Shown here piece after piece: positions 5,582 to 8,353 of a stretch of DNA of 8,353 nt. The stretch covers positions 1-8,353 of the forward strand of contig CAJPSG010000028.1 in assembly GCA_905373195.1 (NCBI GenBank), written 5' to 3'. The notes under the pieces are model-generated. The model searched no databases. It was not told the DNA's origin and was given only the letters and a program-made list of their open reading frames with translations. The stretch comes from Kingella oralis. GTDB taxonomy: Bacteria; Pseudomonadota; Gammaproteobacteria; Burkholderiales; Neisseriaceae. The translations under genes and the position numbers were made by a program. The stretch's first letter is position 1. The number at the start of each line of letters is the position of its first letter.

Positions 5582-5716
5582 ATGAAACGCACTTATCAAC
5601 CCTCAGTTACCAAACGCAAACGCACCCACGGCTTCTTGGTTCGCTCAAAAACACGCGGCGGTCGCGCTGTTTTGGCTGCCCGCCGTGCCAAAGGCCGCAA
5701 ACGTTTGGCTGTGTAA
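5582..5716 (+). CDS. rpmH: 50S ribosomal protein L34
   Basis: This 44-residue, very basic protein begins M-K-R-T-Y-Q-P-S and continues [11 protein letters not shown], then [18 protein letters not shown], the hallmark of L34, a small component of the large ribosomal subunit. Length and sequence match the family. ATG at 5582 follows AGGAAA (5571-5576) with a 5-nt spacer. Its TAA stop is followed at once by the TTG start of rnpA in the same reading frame. In many bacteria rpmH lies directly beside and divergent from dnaA; here four genes come between. Confidence 0.98.
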   Translation: MKRTYQPSVTKRKRTHGFLVRSKTRGGRAVLAARRAKGRKRLAV

Positions 5717-6064
5717 TTGGCTTATCGCTTTGGCAAAGCCTATCGGCTGCTCACAACGGAAGAATTTTCTTCCGTTTTTGCATTAAGAAAACAGCGTTCG
5801 CGCTCCTTTCTTGCCGTGCTGCAATCGGAAAACAATGCGCTGGGGCACGCGCGTTTGGGCTTGGTGGTCGGCAAAAAAGCCGCCAAGCGGGCAAACAAGC
5901 GCAATTACATGAAACGTGTGATACGCGAATGGTTTAGGCTGCATCAACACGAATTGCCCGCCAAAGATTTTGTGGTGCTGGTGCGCGTGATGTTTGAACG
6001 CGAGCAGTATCATGAAGTTTGCAAACAGTTGGCCGAATTGATGTTGCCCCACCCATGCAAATAA
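5717..6064 (+). CDS. rnpA: Ribonuclease P protein component
   Basis: RnpA binds the catalytic RNA of RNase P and helps it cut the 5' leader from pre-tRNAs. The 115-residue length is normal. It begins Y-R-F-G-K-A-Y-R-L-L and has the conserved RNR block R-A-N-K-R-N-Y-M-K-R-V-I-R (58-70), preceded by the strand L-G-L-V-V-G-K-K. The start is TTG at 5717: the preceding triplet is the rpmH TAA in the same frame, and no other start codon precedes the conserved Y-R-F-G-K. There is no clear Shine-Dalgarno, so translation is probably coupled to rpmH, which would keep RnpA far below L34. The gene is followed by a cluster of DUS copies before yidD. Confidence 0.96.
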   Translation: MAYRFGKAYRLLTTEEFSSVFALRKQRSRSFLAVLQSENNALGHARLGLVVGKKAAKRANKRNYMKRVIREWFRLHQHELPAKDFVVLVRVMFEREQYHEVCKQLAELMLPHPCK

Positions 6065-6069
6065 GTTTC

Positions 6070-6130
6070 AGGCAGCCTGAAAGTTGATTTTAGCTTCGCA
6101 GAAGCTCGTAAACTCGCTTTCAGGCTGCCT
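6070..6130. terminator. Inverted DUS pair with nested hairpin after rnpA
   Basis: Exact DUS at 6070-6081 (plus) and 6119-6130 (minus) pair over 14 bp (6070-6083 with 6117-6130). The loop holds a second hairpin, AGCTTC-GCA-GAAGCT at 6092-6106. The first DUS is also self-palindromic, TTTCAGGCAGCCTGAAA at 6066-6082. There is no U-run, so it may attenuate rather than stop transcription into yidD-yidC. Confidence 0.5.
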
Positions 6131-6223
6131 AATCGCGCGTTAAGCGGGTGCGCATTTGTAAACATTCCGCTTCATCGCTTGGATTTTCCCAACCCGCCGC
6201 CATGTTGCCCCACTCATCCCCAT
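6131..6223 (-). pseudogene. Possible 3' remnant of an unknown gene between DUS copies
   Basis: Between two inverted DUS copies the minus strand is open for about 30 codons with protein-like content: [20 protein letters not shown] and then [11 protein letters not shown], ending in a TAG that overlaps the DUS. The frame continues upstream only as the shadow of yidD, so if real this is the tail of a lost gene. A competing frame on the same strand has an ATG and 27 codons. I do not recognise the protein. The call rests on composition alone and may be wrong. Confidence 0.3.
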
Positions 6224-6235
6224 AGGCAGCCTGAA
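6224..6235 (+). repeat. DNA uptake sequence at the yidD ribosome binding position
   Basis: Exact AGGCAGCCTGAA, 7 bp before the yidD ATG, where a Shine-Dalgarno should be. It can also pair with the DUS at 6119-6130 over 14 bp, bracketing the 91-bp remnant. Confidence 0.88.
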
Positions 6236-6242
6236 ACGTCCC

Positions 6243-6455
6243 ATGCTCCGTAAACTCTTTCTCGCGTTGATTCGCTTTTATCAACTCTGCATCAGCCCGC
6301 TTATCCCGCCGCGCTGCCGCTACACGCCCACTTGTTCGCAATACGCCATTGAAGCCGTGCGCAAATATGGCGCGCTCAAAGGCGGCTGGCTCGCCCTCAA
6401 ACGGCTTGCCCGTTGCCACCCTTGGGGCGGCTGCGGTTACGACCCCGTCCCCTAG
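6243..6455 (+). CDS. yidD: Membrane protein insertion efficiency factor YidD
   Basis: YidD is a small, membrane-associated protein that assists the YidC insertase; it is normally encoded between rnpA and yidC, as here. The 70-residue protein shows the family pattern: an amphipathic N-terminal helix ([11 protein letters not shown]), [17 protein letters not shown] and the C-terminal [13 protein letters not shown], with the conserved cysteines present. ATG at 6243 gives the expected N-terminus, but no Shine-Dalgarno is visible: a DUS fills that position. Translation may therefore be weak. It ends 18 bp before yidC. Confidence 0.95.
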   Translation: MLRKLFLALIRFYQLCISPLIPPRCRYTPTCSQYAIEAVRKYGALKGGWLALKRLARCHPWGGCGYDPVP

Positions 6456-6473
6456 TTTTAGGAAAACACTCTC

Positions 6474-8174
6474 ATGCAACAGCAAAACCCATCCGAATTT
6501 AAACGCATGCTGGCCACCGCCGCTGTGGCGATTGTCTTTATGATGGCTTGGCAACACTTCTTCCCCCCTGCCCAGCCGCAGCAACAGCAAGCCGCGCAGC
6601 AACAAACCGCCGCGCAGCCGCAAGCCGCCCCATTGGGCGCAACAACACCCGTGAACGTGGAAACCGACACCGTTAAAGCCACGATAGACGAAAAATCAGG
6701 CGATTTACGCGGCTTAATCCTGCAACACTACGATGCCACCCACGACACCGCGCAAAGTTTCACCCTGTTCGCCGACGGCAAGCCGCTCACTTATGTTGCC
6801 CAATCCAATTTGGTGGATGCCAACGGCAACAACATTTTAGCCAACGCCAATTTTCAGGCTGCCTCAAAATCGCAAACGCTCAACGGCGATAAATTAGAAG
6901 TGCGCCTCACCGCCCCCGCGCAAAACGGCGTGCAAGTGGACAAAATTTACACGTTTACCAAAGGCAGCTATTTGGTAAACGTGCGCTTTGAGGTGAAAAA
7001 CACCAGCAGCCAAGCCGTGAAGCTGGGCACGTCATACCAAATTGTGCGCGACAACAGCAAGCCCGCAGGCGAAGGCTGGTTCACCAGCAGCTATGTGGGT
7101 CCGATTGTTTACACGCCCGATGCCGATGCATTCCAAAAAGTGCAATTTGCCACGCTAGATAAAGACTTTGAAGCAGGCAAAGACACCGCCGAATACCAAC
7201 GCAAAGCCTCAGGCGGCTATGTGGGCATGATTCAGCACTACTTCGCCTCCGCATGGATTATGCAGCCTGAAAACGGCGACAACCTGTGCACAGGCGGTTC
7301 ATGCACCATCGGCATCAAACGCCTGCCCAGCAACCTATACAGCGCAGGCGTAAGCACCGCAGCGGTGGACATCCCCGCAGGCGGCAGCAAAACCTTCGCC
7401 GCCAATCTCTACGCCGGCCCGCAAGTAACCAGCATCCTGAAAACCATCGCCCCCAAATTTGAACTCACCAAAGACTACGGGCGCGTGCATATTTTCGCTT
7501 CGCCGCTGTTTGCCCTGCTCAACTGGCTGCACGGCATCATCGGCAACTGGGGCTGGGCGATTATCGTGCTGACGCTTATCGTGAAAGCCATCCTGTTCCC
7601 GCTGAACCAAAAAGCCTACAAATCCATGGCAAAAATGCGCTCCATCCAGCCCAAAATGGAAGCATTGAAGAAAAAATACCCCAACCCCGAAGACCGCATG
7701 GCGATGCAACAAGAGCTGATGAAGCTGTACCGCGACGAGAAAATCAACCCGCTGGGCGGCTGCTTGCCGATGCTGATTCAAATGCCGATTTTCATCGGGC
7801 TGTATTGGATGATTTTCCTTTCCGTGGAGCTGCGCCAAGCCCCATGGCTGGGCTGGATTCACGACCTGTCGCGCCCCGACCCATTCTATATTTTGCCGAT
7901 TTTGATGGCGATTACCATGTATCTGCAAACCAAAATGAGCCCTCCGCCCAGCGACCCCGCCCAAGCGCAGATGATGAAAATCATGCCGCTGATATTCTCC
8001 ATCATGTTCTTCTTCTTCCCCGCCGCACTGGTGCTGTATTACGTAGTGAACAACTTGCTCACCATTGCCCAGCAATGGCTGATTAACCGCCAAACCGCCG
8101 CCGCTGCCAACGGCGCGCCCAAGGTGGAAGTGTTGGATAAAGAGCCCGCGAAAAAAGACAAGAAGAAAAAATAA
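6474..8174 (+). CDS. yidC: Membrane protein insertase YidC
   Basis: YidC inserts and folds inner-membrane proteins, alone or with SecYEG. The 566-residue length is normal for Gram-negative YidC. An N-terminal helix (about 11-30) is followed by a Q/A-rich linker and a large periplasmic domain (about 60-335). The insertase core begins near 345: N-W-G-W-A-I-I-V-L-T helix, the cytoplasmic hairpin S-M-A-K-M-R-x-I-Q-P-K (384-394), N-P-L-G-G-C-L-P-M-L-I-Q-M-P-I-F (425-440), V-E-L-R-Q-A-P-W (451-458), I-L-P-I-L-M and V-L-Y-Y-V-V-N-N. The tail is lysine-rich. Lys371 stands where E. coli has the groove Arg366, a conservative change. An exact DUS encodes F-Q-A-A (127-130) and a near-DUS encodes M-Q-P-E (263-266), both in the periplasmic domain. 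The Shine-Dalgarno AGGAAAA lies 7 nt before the ATG. Confidence 0.98.
   Translation: MQQQNPSEFKRMLATAAVAIVFMMAWQHFFPPAQPQQQQAAQQQTAAQPQAAPLGATTPVNVETDTVKATIDEKSGDLRGLILQHYDATHDTAQSFTLFADGKPLTYVAQSNLVDANGNNILANANFQAASKSQTLNGDKLEVRLTAPAQNGVQVDKIYTFTKGSYLVNVRFEVKNTSSQAVKLGTSYQIVRDNSKPAGEGWFTSSYVGPIVYTPDADAFQKVQFATLDKDFEAGKDTAEYQRKASGGYVGMIQHYFASAWIMQPENGDNLCTGGSCTIGIKRLPSNLYSAGVSTAAVDIPAGGSKTFAANLYAGPQVTSILKTIAPKFELTKDYGRVHIFASPLFALLNWLHGIIGNWGWAIIVLTLIVKAILFPLNQKAYKSMAKMRSIQPKMEALKKKYPNPEDRMAMQQELMKLYRDEKINPLGGCLPMLIQMPIFIGLYWMIFLSVELRQAPWLGWIHDLSRPDPFYILPILMAITMYLQTKMSPPPSDPAQAQMMKIMPLIFSIMFFFFPAALVLYYVVNNLLTIAQQWLINRQTAAAANGAPKVEVLDKEPAKKDKKKK
6853..6864 (-). repeat. DNA uptake sequence inside yidC
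   Basis: Exact TTCAGGCTGCCT on the plus strand, read as F-Q-A-A in the variable periplasmic domain. Confidence 0.88.
7260..7271 (+). repeat. DNA uptake sequence, 11/12 match, inside yidC
   Basis: ATGCAGCCTGAA has an intact core and is read as M-Q-P-E. The first paralogue has the same 12 bases in the same reading phase. Confidence 0.72.
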
Positions 8175-8206
8175 ACGCGGAGGCGTTTGCGCGATGCCCA
8201 ACAGCG

Positions 8207-8245
8207 TTTCAGGCTGCCTTATCGGTGATGATGGGCAGCCTGAAA
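8207..8245. terminator. Inverted DUS pair: hairpin after yidC
   Basis: An exact DUS at 8208-8219 (minus) pairs with a near-DUS at 8233-8244 (plus, first base G) over 12 bp (8207-8218, 8234-8245) with a 15-nt loop, 32 bp past the yidC stop. The short run TTTTG follows at 8248-8251. A smaller hairpin, AAACGC-GGAG-GCGTTT at 8173-8188, overlaps the stop codon. Confidence 0.5.
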
Positions 8246-8269
8246 TGTTTTGGGGGATGGGCGGCGTAG

Positions 8270-8281
8270 AGGCAGCCTGAA
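8270..8281 (+). repeat. DNA uptake sequence downstream of yidC
   Basis: Exact AGGCAGCCTGAA, the third uptake-sequence copy in 75 bp after yidC. Confidence 0.88.
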
Positions 8282-8298
8282 AACCGTTGCGCCCCCCA

Positions 8299-8322
8299 GT
8301 AGGTCGGGCATTGATGCCCGAC
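8299..8322 (+). repeat. REP-like palindrome with GTAG head
   Basis: GTAG (8299-8302) is followed directly by a perfect 8-bp stem, GTCGGGCA (8303-8310) and TGCCCGAC (8315-8322), with loop TTGA. A GTAG or similar tetranucleotide 5' of a GC-rich hairpin is the layout of REP elements moved by RAYT (TnpA-REP) transposases. Only one copy is in the window, so membership in a dispersed family is inferred. Confidence 0.55.
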
Positions 8323-8353
8323 AAGCACTAACCTAACGTGAATTCGGGCTAAC

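Noticed and set aside
6129..6623. Minus-strand open frame of 164 codons across yidD and the yidC start
   Set aside because: Most of it is antisense to yidD and yidC with low-complexity leucine/glycine/arginine content. Only its last 30 codons, between the DUS copies, look protein-like and are listed separately.
7584..7586. Lys371 in YidC in place of the E. coli groove arginine as a loss-of-function sign
   Set aside because: The charge is kept and, as I recall, lysine at this position is usual in neisserial YidC, so I do not treat it as unusual.
460..8281. Repeated AGGCAGCCTGAA motif as a CRISPR array
   Set aside because: The repeats are 12 bp, in both orientations, irregularly spaced and partly inside genes. 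They match neisserial DNA uptake sequences.
7335..8324. Long minus-strand open frame of 329 codons
   Set aside because: It is antisense to yidC and very rich in H, Q and G, as expected for a complement shadow. YidC is unmistakable on the other strand.
1..8353. tRNA, rRNA or other structured RNA genes
   Set aside because: No cloverleaf-like segment or rRNA sequence was found in the gaps, which are all under 220 bp. The hairpins seen are DUS pairs or the REP-like palindrome.

Overview
The window comes from a member of the Neisseriaceae, most likely Kingella or a close relative. The main evidence is a dense set of DNA uptake sequences of the AGGCAGCCTGAA dialect (AG-kingDUS): I count 16 exact 12-mers and 5 more with one mismatch and an intact 10-base core. 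DnaA, RnpA, YidD and YidC all read as neisserial proteins.

Layout: positions 1-2509 are transcribed on the minus strand. Two small four-helix membrane proteins of unknown function (73-414 and 461-850) lie downstream of dnaA (926-2509). A 209-bp divergent intergenic region (2510-2718) holds three DnaA boxes, a TATAAT box on each strand and an AT-rich stretch. It is the dnaA control region and possibly an origin. Everything to the right is on the plus strand: an SPFH/band-7 membrane protein (2719-3579), three tandem paralogous membrane proteins of a family I do not recognise (3634-4176, 4256-4795, 4883-5446), and then the conserved block rpmH - rnpA - yidD - yidC (5582-8174). The last 180 bp hold DUS copies and a REP-like palindrome headed by GTAG.

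How the genes relate: RpmH is ribosomal protein L34, RnpA is the RNase P protein, and YidD and YidC act in membrane protein insertion. This block normally sits beside dnaA in bacteria. Here about 2.9 kb (the SPFH gene plus the paralogue trio) separates dnaA from rpmH, and dnaN is not downstream of dnaA, so the dnaA locus looks rearranged. Inverted DUS pairs follow nearly every gene and could form hairpins, although they lack the trailing U-run of classical terminators in most cases.

The best candidate for something undescribed is the paralogue trio. Each protein has a short cytoplasmic-looking N-terminal block with an I-(T/S)-W-Q-K motif, two membrane helices, and a conserved C-terminal block. 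The second and third copies share a C-Y-F-x-P-x-x-C-S motif between the helices. No tRNA, rRNA, CRISPR array, insertion sequence or phage gene was seen.
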